64,000 nt of DNA from Actinobacillus equuli (GCF_900636745.1 NZ_LR134310.1:1790501-1854500), one strand, 5' to 3'. Counted from the first letter of the stretch, positions 24,110-34,042 are shown. The notes: generated by a model not told the origin, from the sequence alone. Program-made: numbers and translations.

Positions 24110-25447
24110 ATGGATGAAACAAATTGGGTTGAGGAAATCGATGATGAACAATCATTACCTATACTAAATAATCGACAAATTTTTACTGACCTAAGTGATC
24201 GTGAAATTAAGTCTTTAAAAGATAAGAAAGATAAAGGGAGACTATTACTGCAACCAGAATTTCAACGTTATTATGTCTGGGATGCGAAGCAAGCGAGTAA
24301 ACTTATTGAATCAGCCTTACTTGATGTACCGTTACCTGTTATTTATTTATCTGAAGACAAAGATGGAAAAGAATGTGTTATTGATGGTCAACAGCGTTTA
24401 ACATCTTTCTTTTCGTTCATTTCGGGTAGTTTTCCTAATGGAAATGAATTCACTTTGAAAGGTTTAAATGTTTTAACAGAGTTAAATGGAAAAACATTTG
24501 CTGATTTATCAGAAGAACAGCAAGATAAAGTTGAAAGTTATTCAATTCGAGTAATTAAATTTAAAAAAGAATCAGATGAAAATCTAAAGTTTGAAATTTT
24601 TGAACGCTTAAATACAGGATCAGTACAGTTAAATGATCAAGAGTTGCGTAATTGTATTTATCGAGGGAAATTTAATCAGGCGCTAAAAGAAATGGCTGAT
24701 TATCCTGATTTTAGAGATATTACAGGATTTAAACAGCCTCATAATCGTATGGCAGATATTGAATTAGTACTTCGTTTTTGTGCTTTTTACAAACAGACTT
24801 ATTTGAAATATACCCCATCGATGAAAAATTTCTTAAATTTAACAGCGAGAAATAATACTCACTTAGTAGATGAAGAGATTCAAGAGCTTAAAGATAAATT
24901 TAAACAAGCTTGCTCGCTAAGTAAATCAGTTTTTAGTGATAAAGCATTTAAACGTTTTACTGGAGGTATATCAACAGAAAAATATTCAGGAGATTGGGAT
25001 AGCCAAGCGTTAAATAGATCGCTCTACGATATTGTTATGTGGGTATTTGCTGACTTAGATAAAAATAAAGTTATGCGCCATTCTGATGAGATTCGTGAAG
25101 CATTGATTGATTTAATGGCAAGTGATAGAGAGTTTATAGAATCAATTACTATTTCTACTAGTTCGAAGAAGGCAATTAGACGTCGTTTCAAAGTGTGGCA
25201 TGATACAGTAAGTAAAATTGTAGAATCTGATAGTCAAGAGAAAGAACCTCGTTGTTTCTCTTTAGCGTTAAAAGAAGAAATGATGGAAAAAGATCCAACA
25301 TGTAATATTTGTAATAATCGTATTCACCATATTGATGATGCTGCCATTGATCATATTCAGCAATATTGGCAAGGAGGAAGGACTATTCCTGAAAATGCTC
25401 GTTTAACTCATCGTTATTGTAATAATGCACGGATGCGTAAAGAGTAA
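24110..25447 (+). CDS. DUF262 domain protein with C-terminal HNH nuclease motif
   Basis: 445 residues. N-terminal DUF262 (about 40-250): QPEFQRYYVWD, then V-I-D-G-Q-Q-R-L-T-S near residue 92, the nucleotide/ParB-like signature, and F-E-R-L-N-T-G-S near 165. C-terminal HNH-type module (about 400-442): C-N-I-C-N-N, D-H-I-Q, H-R-Y-C-N, with two Cys pairs for zinc. Similar architecture is found in GmrSD-type modification-dependent restriction proteins and other stand-alone candidates for defence. The gene is alone, AT-richer than its neighbours, has the AATAGGGGA ribosome-binding site and is framed by terminators between housekeeping genes, consistent with horizontal gain. Actual substrate unknown. 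Confidence 0.75.
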   Translation: MDETNWVEEIDDEQSLPILNNRQIFTDLSDREIKSLKDKKDKGRLLLQPEFQRYYVWDAKQASKLIESALLDVPLPVIYLSEDKDGKECVIDGQQRLTSFFSFISGSFPNGNEFTLKGLNVLTELNGKTFADLSEEQQDKVESYSIRVIKFKKESDENLKFEIFERLNTGSVQLNDQELRNCIYRGKFNQALKEMADYPDFRDITGFKQPHNRMADIELVLRFCAFYKQTYLKYTPSMKNFLNLTARNNTHLVDEEIQELKDKFKQACSLSKSVFSDKAFKRFTGGISTEKYSGDWDSQALNRSLYDIVMWVFADLDKNKVMRHSDEIREALIDLMASDREFIESITISTSSKKAIRRRFKVWHDTVSKIVESDSQEKEPRCFSLALKEEMMEKDPTCNICNNRIHHIDDAAIDHIQQYWQGGRTIPENARLTHRYCNNARMRKE

Positions 25448-25456
25448 AAAGTACAA

Positions 25457-25489
25457 CAAAAAGCTGTCTGAGTTTCAGACAGCTTTTAT
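25457..25489. terminator. Bidirectional terminator, DUF262-HNH / fabB
   Basis: Perfect 12-bp stem AAAGCTGTCTGA / TCAGACAGCTTT with a 3-base loop between convergent genes. Confidence 0.88.
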
Positions 25490-25514
25490 ACTATTACACT
25501 TTAGTTATATTAAC

Positions 25515-26732
25515 TTAGCCGTTGTATTTTTGGAATACTAAGCAAGCATTCGTACCACCAAAACCGAAGCTGTTAGACATTACGGTTGTTAACGCTTTGT
25601 CTTGACGCTCTGTTACGATATTTAAGCCTTCTGCTTGTTCGTCTAATGTTTCGATGTTAATACTTGGTGCGATAAAACCGTTATCTAACATTAATAATGA
25701 GTAGATTGCTTCGTGTGCGCCCGCTGCACCTAAAGAGTGACCAGTCATTGATTTTGTTGATGAAATCGCAGGTTTTTTATCACCGAATACGTTTTTAATT
25801 GCACCTAACTCTTTCACATCACCAACCGGTGTAGAAGTACCGTGTACGTTAATGTATTCCACTTCGCCGTTTACGGTTGCTAACGCTTGTTTCATACAAC
25901 GTTCCGCACCTTCACCGCTTGGCGCAACCATATCATAACCGTCAGAAGTCGCACCGTAACCTACGATTTCAGCGTAGATTTTTGCGCCACGAGCAAGTGC
26001 GTGTTCTAATTCTTCAACGACAACAACCGCACCACCACCTGCGATAACGAAACCGTCACGGTTTGCGTCGTAAGCACGGCTTGCTTTAGTCGGGTTATCG
26101 TTATATTTGGTTGACACCGCACCCATCGCATCGAATTCGGTTGCACATTCCCAAGAAAGTTCTTCCGCACCACCGGCAAACACAACGTCTTGTTTACCTA
26201 ATTGGATTAATTCCATTGCATGACCGATACAGTGAGCTGAAGTTGCACACGCAGAACTGATTGAATAGTTAACACCACGGATTTTGTATGGTGTTGCTAA
26301 ACATGCCGATACGCTTGATGCCATCGTTTTAGTTACCGCATAAGGACCAACCGCTTTCACGCCACGCGGGCCACGTACCGCATCACAAGCTACTAATTGG
26401 CTATGCGCTGAGCCGGTACCCGCACCGATTACTAAACCGGTACGATCGTTTGATACCTGATCTTCAGTTAAACCTGAATCTTCGATAGCTTCTTTCATTG
26501 AAAGATAAGCGTAAGCAGCAGCATCACCCATAAAACGGTAAATTTTACGGTCAATTAATTCTGCCGGGTTTAATTTGATTGTTCCGGCAACTTGGCTACG
26601 CATGCCTACTTCAGCAAATTCAGGAACGAATTCAATGCCGGATTTACCTTCTTTTAATGAGGCTAAAACTTCTTCTTTATTGTTACCGATACTAGAAATA
26701 ACGCCTAAACCAGTGATAACGACTCTTTTCAT
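25515..26732 (-). CDS. fabB: 3-oxoacyl-[acyl-carrier-protein] synthase I
   Basis: 405 residues (E. coli 406). Elongating condensing enzyme needed for unsaturated fatty acids. Active-site Cys in [16 protein letters not shown], His in [11 protein letters not shown] and His in [12 protein letters not shown] form the Cys-His-His triad of FabB/FabF; overall sequence follows FabB ([31 protein letters not shown]). A GGAAAC ribosome-binding site precedes ATG 26732. Upstream lies a FabR-like box and possibly a FadR site, the two regulators of E. coli fabB. Single gene. Confidence 0.97.
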   Translation of the reverse strand: MKRVVITGLGVISSIGNNKEEVLASLKEGKSGIEFVPEFAEVGMRSQVAGTIKLNPAELIDRKIYRFMGDAAAYAYLSMKEAIEDSGLTEDQVSNDRTGLVIGAGTGSAHSQLVACDAVRGPRGVKAVGPYAVTKTMASSVSACLATPYKIRGVNYSISSACATSAHCIGHAMELIQLGKQDVVFAGGAEELSWECATEFDAMGAVSTKYNDNPTKASRAYDANRDGFVIAGGGAVVVVEELEHALARGAKIYAEIVGYGATSDGYDMVAPSGEGAERCMKQALATVNGEVEYINVHGTSTPVGDVKELGAIKNVFGDKKPAISSTKSMTGHSLGAAGAHEAIYSLLMLDNGFIAPSINIETLDEQAEGLNIVTERQDKALTTVMSNSFGFGGTNACLVFQKYNG

Positions 26733-26775
26733 TTTGTTTCCTTCATCATAATTGATTTCGTAAGATATTAGGTTC

Positions 26776-26793
26776 AGCTTACACTTGTTCGCT
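26776..26793. promoter_or_regulatory. FabR-like operator upstream of fabB
   Basis: AGCTTACACTTGTTCGCT, a dyad (AGCnnACAC...TGTnCGCT) resembling the FabR box of E. coli fabA/fabB. It lies 44 bases upstream of the fabB start, at the likely promoter. Confidence 0.5.
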
Positions 26794-26834
26794 AAAGTAA
26801 GCTACTAAAACTTATGTATTTTACATGATTTTAG

Positions 26835-26851
26835 GACTGGTCTGAACTCTT
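26835..26851. promoter_or_regulatory. Weak FadR-like site upstream of fabB
   Basis: ACTGGTCTGAACTCT matches the left half of the FadR consensus (ACTGGTCNGACCAGT) perfectly but the right half poorly. It is about 100 bases upstream of fabB. Confidence 0.3.
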
Positions 26852-26948
26852 TTCGCGAAAGATAGCGGTCTGATCCGAGCTGTTTTTTGCAAATTTTTGC
26901 GAGATGTCAAAAGTAACAAGGCGACTGACTTTACTTTTTTGAGCAAAA

Positions 26949-26964
26949 TGTTAAATTGATCACA
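26949..26964. promoter_or_regulatory. CRP-like site just upstream of cyaA
   Basis: TGTTAAATTGATCACA matches 9 of 10 defined positions of TGTGAN6TCACA. Its end is 24 bases before the cyaA start codon, a position suited to feedback repression by cAMP-CRP, as reported in E. coli. Confidence 0.5.
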
Positions 26965-26987
26965 TTTTTTATAACAAGGGATTTAAC

Positions 26988-29501
26988 GTGGAAGAGTTGG
27001 AGCTATCGACGGCTTACTTACATCAGCCATTGTCTGGTGTGTCGGATACTTTTTCTTCAATCGCTAACCAATTAAGTTGGTCTATTCCTCGTATTGATGC
27101 CTTAAATGATTTTCGAATTAAACGTGCTTTAGCTGCGAACAACCCGCAGTTTCAGTACGTTTTTTCTTTATTACCCCTCTTAATTCATGCCAATTGCCCT
27201 GAATTGCCCGCTTATGTAAAAAATGCGCCGAGCGGTATTGCGCAATTTCAGCTATCGGATTTTCAAAATCGGTATTTAGCCAGTGTTAATCTGAGTGCTG
27301 AGACGATTGAATGTTTTTCACAGAATCCTGCATTTGATGCTTTATATTCAATGGGGAGTACTGGGAGCATTACTCAAACAAGTCTATCTGATTTAGACTT
27401 GTGGCTTTGTTATTCTGATCGCTTGAGCGCGGTGGAATACCAATTGATCGAACAAAAACTGACTAAAATAAAACATTGGGCAAAGCACTTTGAGGTGGAA
27501 CTCAATTTTTATTTAATGAACCCTAACCATTTTAAAGCGAATTTAACCAGTAATGATGTAAATACGGAGCATAGTGGTTCTGCACAACATTTCTTCTTGT
27601 TGGATGAGTTTTATCGTTCGGCAATTCGTTTATCCGGTAAGCGTTTGTTATGGCTCCACTTAAGCGATAAGCAATACCAAAAATGTATGGGATTAGCGGA
27701 TTTTGATCAAAGTGAATGGATTGATTTCGGCGATTTTTCTTCGCTTTCGACCGCAGAATTTTTCGGTGCGAGTTTATGGCAATTATATAAAGGGATTGAT
27801 TGCCCATATAAATCGGCACTTAAAATTTTACTATTGGAAAGTTATGCCGAGACTTATCCGGAAACGGCTTTAATCTCAAAAGTATTCAAGCAGAAGTTGC
27901 TTAATCAAACGCCGGAAAAATATCATTTTGACCCTTATTTAGCCATGCTGGAGCAAGTCACGGTTTATTTAACCAATCGTAAAGAATTCGTGCGTTTAGG
28001 GCATGTCAGAATGTGCTTTTATATGAAAGCGAATGAAGGAGATAAGTCCGATTCTTGGCGTAAGCAAGCGTTGTTGGAGCTGGTACACGGCTGGCAATGG
28101 AATGTGAACGAAATTAAATTACTTGATAACCGAGAGAGTTGGAAAATTAAACAAGCGATTAGCCATCAACAAATTATTGTCGATTTGTTGCTGCAGAGTT
28201 ATCGTAATTTAATTCATTTTGCCCGCAAGTTTCATATCGATCCGAGCATTTTAACTAATGATATTGACACCTTAATGCGTAAACTGTATTCGGTGTTTGA
28301 AGTCTTGCCGGGTAAAATACAGCTGATTAATCCGCATATTGCCAAAAATTTATCGGAAAGTGCCGTAACCTTTATTGAGGCGAGAGAAGGTTCTACATTG
28401 CAGTCCGGTTGGTATTTAATTAATCAAGCACCAAGAAGCCCGTACAATTCGGAATTACGTTATGTGCACCATGCGAAGAATCTGATCAAAGTGGTGGCTT
28501 GGGGCTATTTTAATGGGGTGGTTACTTCAAGCACTCAGCTACACTTAATTAGTCGTAGCTTAGATTTACCGAAATTACGCCAATTTATTACGGATTTAAG
28601 ACTCTCTTTTCCGGTGACGGCGCCAATGCTCAGCGAGCAGGATATGCTGCACCCGAATGAGATTCGTAGCTTAATTTTGGCGGTGAATTTGGTGAATGAC
28701 CCGACCCAAAAACTGGCGGATATGCGCCGTAGCGTACAGCCGAGCGATTTGTTCAATTTCGGTTCTTCGCAAGAGAATTTGGTCGGTAGCGTCAGTATTA
28801 TTTATCGTAATATGTGGAACGAAATTCGCACGTTGCACTTTGAAGGGGATGATGCGATCTTAAAAGCGTTAAAACTGATTTCGAATAAGATCTATCGAGG
28901 TTCGGCACCACCGCAATCGGTTAATGTATTTTGCTATAGTCGTCGTTTTAGAAGTGAGTTGCGTGAGTTTATTGCTGATCTTGTACACCGTTGTATTACG
29001 ATTCAAACCGGCACGATTTCACATCGACACTCGTTGAATACGTTGAAAGTTGCAGGCAAAACGTGGCAATTTATTTTTGGAAAACAAAAGGTTGCGATCC
29101 AGCAGATAGAGGATCAAGCGGTTGATTTTACCCAAAATTTTGCAAATAGCGCATTAAATCCAGAAAGTAATGGTTTGACGTTCCCGCGTGAAATTGATGA
29201 ATTTGCGAGTGAAGGGTTCTTACAGTTCTTTTTTGAAGACAATCCGGACGAGAGCTTCAACGTTTATATTTTAGATGAAAAGAATATGTTAGAAGCTTAT
29301 TACTACTGTTTTGGCTCGAAAGAAGAAAAAGTGAAAGAAATTAATCGGTTACATTCCGTGGAAGACAATACTGCATTAGAGACCAGCAGTTTTAATTTCC
29401 CTCAGTTTTATCAACTTATTCGGGTTAACGGTGAAATGCAAATTGTGCCGTTCCAAAGCAAACAACACAGAGACTATTTAGCGCAGTTACAAGCGGTCTA
29501 A
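26988..29501 (+). CDS. cyaA: Class I adenylate cyclase
   Basis: 837 residues (E. coli 848). Makes cAMP from ATP, controlled by the PTS. The N-terminal catalytic nucleotidyltransferase has GSTGSITQTSLSDLDLW near residue 123 with the metal-binding D-x-D. The C-terminal regulatory half (for example FASEGFLQFFFEDN, YILDEKN) also matches. GTG start at 26988 with AAGGGA six bases upstream; E. coli also uses a weak non-AUG start. A CRP-like site precedes it. The gene ends inside a perfect uptake signal (29489-29498), which encodes the final Q-A-V and the first bases of the stop codon. Confidence 0.97.
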   Translation: MEELELSTAYLHQPLSGVSDTFSSIANQLSWSIPRIDALNDFRIKRALAANNPQFQYVFSLLPLLIHANCPELPAYVKNAPSGIAQFQLSDFQNRYLASVNLSAETIECFSQNPAFDALYSMGSTGSITQTSLSDLDLWLCYSDRLSAVEYQLIEQKLTKIKHWAKHFEVELNFYLMNPNHFKANLTSNDVNTEHSGSAQHFFLLDEFYRSAIRLSGKRLLWLHLSDKQYQKCMGLADFDQSEWIDFGDFSSLSTAEFFGASLWQLYKGIDCPYKSALKILLLESYAETYPETALISKVFKQKLLNQTPEKYHFDPYLAMLEQVTVYLTNRKEFVRLGHVRMCFYMKANEGDKSDSWRKQALLELVHGWQWNVNEIKLLDNRESWKIKQAISHQQIIVDLLLQSYRNLIHFARKFHIDPSILTNDIDTLMRKLYSVFEVLPGKIQLINPHIAKNLSESAVTFIEAREGSTLQSGWYLINQAPRSPYNSELRYVHHAKNLIKVVAWGYFNGVVTSSTQLHLISRSLDLPKLRQFITDLRLSFPVTAPMLSEQDMLHPNEIRSLILAVNLVNDPTQKLADMRRSVQPSDLFNFGSSQENLVGSVSIIYRNMWNEIRTLHFEGDDAILKALKLISNKIYRGSAPPQSVNVFCYSRRFRSELREFIADLVHRCITIQTGTISHRHSLNTLKVAGKTWQFIFGKQKVAIQQIEDQAVDFTQNFANSALNPESNGLTFPREIDEFASEGFLQFFFEDNPDESFNVYILDEKNMLEAYYYCFGSKEEKVKEINRLHSVEDNTALETSSFNFPQFYQLIRVNGEMQIVPFQSKQHRDYLAQLQAV

Positions 29502-29550
29502 ATTGGCTCATTTTTTACATTATAATTTTAAATTTATACACAACATCATT

Positions 29551-31413
29551 ATGTCCGAAGGTATTTCCCATCTTGCCAATCCCGAATTGGCGAAAATCGT
29601 TGTTTTATTGGCAACCAGTATTACGATTGTTCCATTATTTAAACGTATCGGTTTAGGCAGCGTATTAGGTTATTTAGTCGCCGGCTGTCTTATTGGCCCG
29701 TCCGTACTCGGTTTATTCCAAGATCCTCAAGCAGTTGTACATTTAGCCGAACTTGGTGTGGTCATGTTCCTATTCATTATCGGTTTGGAAATGCATCCGG
29801 AGTTGCTGTGGAGTATGCGCAAAGCTATTTTTGGACGAGGCTTTTTGCAGGTCGCAACTTGTGGGACGTTACTTACTTTCGCCGGCATTCATATTCTGGG
29901 GCTTAAACCAGAGGTGGCATTTATTGCCGGTGCAGGCTTTGCGCTGTCTTCCACTGCTATTGTGATGCAAGTGTTAGAAGATAAAGGGATTGCCAGCACC
30001 TTAAAAGGGCAGCGCATTGTTTCTACACTATTGTTCGAAGACTTGGCAATTGTGCCGTTGCTGGCTTCGATTGCTTTCCTTTCACCGGAAGCGGAGGCAG
30101 AACCGACATTTAATTTTACTTCGATTGGGATTGCAATTGTCGGTATTATCATTTTGGTGGTGGGCAGTAAATGGGTGATGAATCCGCTGTTTAGAATGAT
30201 TTCGAAAGCTAAAGTACGTGAGATGATGACCGCAGCCGCATTGCTGGTAGTGTTAGGCGCAGCTTGGTTGATGGAAGCGAGTGGGCTTTCGATGGCGATG
30301 GGCGCGTTTGTTGCCGGTGTAATTTTATCGGAATCGGCGTTCCGCCACCAATTAGAAGCGGATATTGAGCCGTTTCGAGGCTTATTGCTCGGTTTATTCT
30401 TTATGGGCGTGGGCATGTCTCTCGATTTAAATTTTGTTTTTAATGATTTGGTATGGTTACTAAGTATTGTGGCGATATGTGTGTTGGGTAAAGCTTTGGT
30501 TGTGTATGTGATCGCCCGTTTAACACGTTTAAGCCATAGAGAATCAATGATGCGAATGTCGATTATGGCGCACGGTGGTGAATTTGCATTCGTATTATTT
30601 TCGGCAGCGGCAGCAATCGGTTTATTTAATCAAGATCAGCAAGCAACGTTTACGGCGGCAGTGATTGTTTCAATGTTGATTTCTCCGTTGGTTGTGCTGT
30701 TTGTACAACGTGTAATGATGCGAAAATCCGCCCAAGAAGCACCGAATATGACGGATATCGAGATTGCCGAAGATCTGGAAAATAACGTATTGGTGATTGG
30801 CTTTGGACGATTTAGCCAAATCGTATGTCAAACTTTATTAGCGAGAGGCATTACGGTAACGGTGATTGATTCCAGCACTGATCGTATTCGTGCGGCGGCA
30901 AGTTTCGGTTTTAAAGTGTATTATGGGGACGGCACTCGCTTAGATGTATTACGAGCCAGCGGTTTGGCTAAAGTGGACTGTGTGGTATTAGGCATTAATA
31001 ATCCGGAACGAAGTGCATTAATTGTTGAACAAATTAAACAAGAGTTTCCATTAACGCCGATTTTGGCTAGAACCTATGATCGTCATAGTGCGATTGAATT
31101 AACCAAGCGACATGTTGATTTCCAAATTCGTGAGACGTTTGAATCGGCTTTAGTGCTAAGTAAAGCGGCAATGATGAAATTGGGCATTGATGATATTGAA
31201 GCCGACAGTGTGATTGAGAGCGTGAGATCCTTGGATAAGGAACGTTTTAAAGAAGAGCTGATTTATGGTTCTTCGGTTGAAATTGTACGCAAATACTTTA
31301 CGCCGAAACCGTTTGTGAAACCGCAACAAGAAGCGGAAGCACTGAATGAATCTGCTGCAGAAATTTTGGCAGAGGACGAGAGCGAGCAGACTGCGAATAA
31401 TGAAAATAAATAA
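29551..31413 (+). CDS. Kef-type monovalent cation:proton antiporter (CPA2)
   Basis: 620 residues from ATG 29551; the open frame from TTG 29503 adds 16 residues next to the cyaA stop and lacks family support. Residues about 10-385: 12-13 membrane helices of the Na+/H+ exchanger fold (GLGSVLGYLVAGCLIGPSVLGL, SSTAIVMQVLEDKG, GAFVAGVILSES). Residues about 410-530: an RCK/TrkA-N domain with the nucleotide-binding VLVIGFGRFSQ and KVYYGDGTRLDVL, as in KefB/KefC. Glutathione-gated K+ efflux is the family role; whether it binds glutathione here is not evident. A long acidic tail ends the protein. No clear ribosome-binding site is seen, so it may be coupled to cyaA. Confidence 0.88.
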   Translation: MSEGISHLANPELAKIVVLLATSITIVPLFKRIGLGSVLGYLVAGCLIGPSVLGLFQDPQAVVHLAELGVVMFLFIIGLEMHPELLWSMRKAIFGRGFLQVATCGTLLTFAGIHILGLKPEVAFIAGAGFALSSTAIVMQVLEDKGIASTLKGQRIVSTLLFEDLAIVPLLASIAFLSPEAEAEPTFNFTSIGIAIVGIIILVVGSKWVMNPLFRMISKAKVREMMTAAALLVVLGAAWLMEASGLSMAMGAFVAGVILSESAFRHQLEADIEPFRGLLLGLFFMGVGMSLDLNFVFNDLVWLLSIVAICVLGKALVVYVIARLTRLSHRESMMRMSIMAHGGEFAFVLFSAAAAIGLFNQDQQATFTAAVIVSMLISPLVVLFVQRVMMRKSAQEAPNMTDIEIAEDLENNVLVIGFGRFSQIVCQTLLARGITVTVIDSSTDRIRAAASFGFKVYYGDGTRLDVLRASGLAKVDCVVLGINNPERSALIVEQIKQEFPLTPILARTYDRHSAIELTKRHVDFQIRETFESALVLSKAAMMKLGIDDIEADSVIESVRSLDKERFKEELIYGSSVEIVRKYFTPKPFVKPQQEAEALNESAAEILAEDESEQTANNENK

Positions 31414-31466
31414 CGGCTAATTTATCGAAGCGATAAAATTCGGATTAGATCAAATCTTTTTACAAC

Positions 31467-31494
31467 AAAGGGCGAGTTATCGCCCTTTTCGTTT
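31467..31494 (+). terminator. Intrinsic terminator after the Kef-type gene
   Basis: Stem AAGGGCGA / TCGCCCTT followed by a T-rich stretch. Confidence 0.8.
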
Positions 31495-31591
31495 ACATCA
31501 TGCTAACAACTCTTTATGATGACATAGCTATGAAAAACATGTATTTCGGTTAGCGTTCGTTTGTCTTTATAGAGTTAGATAAGGTTTATTT

Positions 31592-33487
31592 ATGCTCCCT
31601 GAGTTGGGTTATTTTGCATTGATTTTGGCTACAGTCGTAGCCGTTTTTCAAGTGGGCTTGTCGCTGTGGGGCGAACTATTTAAACGTCCGCAATTACTGA
31701 GCTTGAATCCGTTATTTAGCGGAGTACAGGCGCTATGTTGTACAGTCTCGTTCGGGGCCTTGGCGCACGCATTTCTGAGCGATGATTTTTCTGTCATTTA
31801 TGTTGCACAGCATTCCAATAGTCAATTACCGGACTTCTTTAAATTTGCAGCGACTTGGGGCGGACATGAAGGCTCAATGCTATTTTGGCTCACCGCATTA
31901 ACTCTTTGGACCAGCGTGTTTTGCATTTTTTCCGATAAATCCGACCGCTTGTTTAACTACCGCACCCAAGCGATGCTAGGGCTGATCAGCCTTGGCTTTA
32001 TGCTGTTTATCTTATTAGTTTCCAATCCGTTTGAACGTAGTTTTCCACCGCCACCGGAAGGACGAGATCTAAACCCGATGTTACAAGATGTCGGGTTAAT
32101 CTTTCATCCGCCGTTACTTTATTTAGGCTATGTCGGTTTTGCGGTAAGTTTTGCGATGATTGTGGCGAGCTTACTTTCTGGTGTATTAGATGCGGCAACT
32201 ACACGTTGGATTCGCCCATGGGCAATGATTTCATGGGGATTTTTAACCGCCGGTATTATTTTAGGTGCTTGGTGGGCTTATTATGAGCTGGGCTGGGGCG
32301 GCTGGTGGTTCTGGGATCCGGTCGAAAACGCTTCATTAATGCCATGGTTATTAGGTACGGCATTAATTCATTCTCTGATTGTGAGCGAGCAAAGAGGTAT
32401 TTTTAGCTATTGGACGATTTTATTGGCCATTTTTGCTTTCGCATTGAGTCTGCTTGGGACTTTTATTGTTCGTTCAGGCGTCTTAACCTCAGTACATGCT
32501 TTTGCAGTTGACCCGGATCGGGGGATGGCATTACTGATTCTATTTTTCAGTTTAAGTTTTATTGCATTAGCGCTATTCGCTTTCCGCGTAAATTTATGGC
32601 AAGGCGAAGTGCGTTTTCGCTTGTTCTCAAAAGAAACCGGCTTTCTGTTATTGAACGGATTGTTGACGATCGCCACTTGCGCCGTGGTACTCGGTACGTT
32701 TTATCCGATGATTTTTACTGCAATGAGCTGGGGTTCAATTTCAGTCGGTGCGCCTTATTTCAATAGCATATTTGCGCCGTTAGCCGTGTTTCTTATGTTA
32801 GCGATGGGGCTGGCGGTGATATTGCGTTGGAAGCAGATTCCATTAAAAACGATTTTATTAAAACTGGCTTTGTTGCCGATTGCATTAGGATTTGCGGTCG
32901 GGTTGATTCAACATACGATTGCGCAAACGCAGCTATATCAATTCGAGCTATTACCTTTATTGTTTGTGACGTTAGCTATGTGGATCATTTTGACCCATAT
33001 TCCTTATTTGCAATATATGTGGCAAATTCGACCGCTTGCAATGCGTTTAGCGCATATCGGTTTTGCCATTTGTGTGATTGGCGCGATGATGAATAGTTAT
33101 TATGGCGATGAGATTGGTGTGCGCCTCAAGCCGGATCAACAAGCGAATTTAGCTGGTTTTACTTTCCGATATGAAGGCTATCGTGATGTTATCGGAGCCA
33201 ACTATACAGCGGAACAAGCGATTTTTAGTATTGCTAAAGCGGGAGAAGAATTAGCGTTAGTTGCGCCAGAGCGCCGTTATTATGATGTGAGAACTATGAC
33301 AATGGCGGAAGTCGGTTTGTATCATCATGGCTTAGATGACGTGTATATCGTAATGGGCGATAAATTCGGTAACTTAGAATATGCGTTCCGCTTACATTAT
33401 AAGCCTTATGTCAGAGCATTATGGCTTGGCGGTATTATGATGGTTATCGCCTCAATTTTAGCGCTGTTTGGTTATCGCCGTAAATAA
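31592..33487 (+). CDS. ccmF: Cytochrome c haem lyase subunit CcmF (NrfE/CcmF family)
   Basis: 631 residues, nearer to CcmF (E. coli 647) than to NrfE (552). About 14 membrane segments. It carries the haem-handling WWD motif (ELGWGGWWFWDPVENASLMPWL, about residues 230-251), FKFAATWGGHEGS near 88, and LLGTFIVRSGVLTSVHAF. Attaches haem to apocytochrome c in the periplasm with CcmH. First gene of a four-gene run ccmF-ccmG-ccmH-ccmI; ccmABCDE are not nearby. A role for nitrite reductase (NrfEFG) cannot be excluded. One uptake signal lies at 31943-31952. Confidence 0.9.
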   Translation: MLPELGYFALILATVVAVFQVGLSLWGELFKRPQLLSLNPLFSGVQALCCTVSFGALAHAFLSDDFSVIYVAQHSNSQLPDFFKFAATWGGHEGSMLFWLTALTLWTSVFCIFSDKSDRLFNYRTQAMLGLISLGFMLFILLVSNPFERSFPPPPEGRDLNPMLQDVGLIFHPPLLYLGYVGFAVSFAMIVASLLSGVLDAATTRWIRPWAMISWGFLTAGIILGAWWAYYELGWGGWWFWDPVENASLMPWLLGTALIHSLIVSEQRGIFSYWTILLAIFAFALSLLGTFIVRSGVLTSVHAFAVDPDRGMALLILFFSLSFIALALFAFRVNLWQGEVRFRLFSKETGFLLLNGLLTIATCAVVLGTFYPMIFTAMSWGSISVGAPYFNSIFAPLAVFLMLAMGLAVILRWKQIPLKTILLKLALLPIALGFAVGLIQHTIAQTQLYQFELLPLLFVTLAMWIILTHIPYLQYMWQIRPLAMRLAHIGFAICVIGAMMNSYYGDEIGVRLKPDQQANLAGFTFRYEGYRDVIGANYTAEQAIFSIAKAGEELALVAPERRYYDVRTMTMAEVGLYHHGLDDVYIVMGDKFGNLEYAFRLHYKPYVRALWLGGIMMVIASILALFGYRRK

Positions 33488-33508
33488 ATTTTATGATGGA
33501 TGAATAAG

Positions 33509-34042
33509 ATGAAAAAAGCCTTTTTATTTTTGCCTTTATTATTATTGGTTGCTTTAGTGGCGTTCCTTACCGTGCCGTTAATGAATAAAGACGCATTAGC
33601 GCCAACCGAAGATTGGCGAGATAAACCGTTTCCTGAATTTGTCGGCAAGAATTTGTTAGATCCGCACGCACGTTTAAATAATAACAGCTTACCGAAAGAG
33701 CCTTATATTCTGAATGTGTGGGCAAGCTGGTGTACTTGGTGTATTAAAGAATTTCCGATTTTATTAAAGCTTAAAGAGCAGGGTGTTCCGATTGTCGGTT
33801 TAACTTACACCGATGAACCGAATGCGGCGAGAGCGGCATTAAATCGTTGGGGAAACCCGTTTAATTTGATTATTGATGATTATGAACGTAGCTTTTTAAT
33901 TCAAACGCTAAAAGTCTCTTCTGCGCCTTCAAGTTATTTAATTGATAAGCATGGGATCGTGCGTTATCAGCAAAAAGGCTATAACCCGGATTTCGAAAAA
34001 GATTTTCTTCCTCGTTTAGAAGCATTACGTAAGGAACCTTAA
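33509..34042 (+). CDS. ccmG: Thiol:disulfide interchange protein CcmG/DsbE
   Basis: 177 residues. N-terminal membrane anchor (about 5-23), then a periplasmic thioredoxin fold with active site WASWCTWCIKEFP (C-T-W-C). Reduces the CXXCH cysteines of apocytochrome c before haem attachment. The E. coli active site is C-P-T-C; here Pro is replaced by Thr-Trp. Start at ATG 33509 with GGA eight bases before; ATG 33500 is closer to the ribosome-binding site and less likely. The stop overlaps the ccmH start (TAATG). Confidence 0.92.
   Translation: MKKAFLFLPLLLLVALVAFLTVPLMNKDALAPTEDWRDKPFPEFVGKNLLDPHARLNNNSLPKEPYILNVWASWCTWCIKEFPILLKLKEQGVPIVGLTYTDEPNAARAALNRWGNPFNLIIDDYERSFLIQTLKVSSAPSSYLIDKHGIVRYQQKGYNPDFEKDFLPRLEALRKEP

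Noticed and set aside
29503-29550. Longer Kef-type antiporter starting at TTG 29503
   Set aside because: Adds 16 residues at the cyaA end with no ribosome-binding site; ATG 29551 gives a family-like N terminus.
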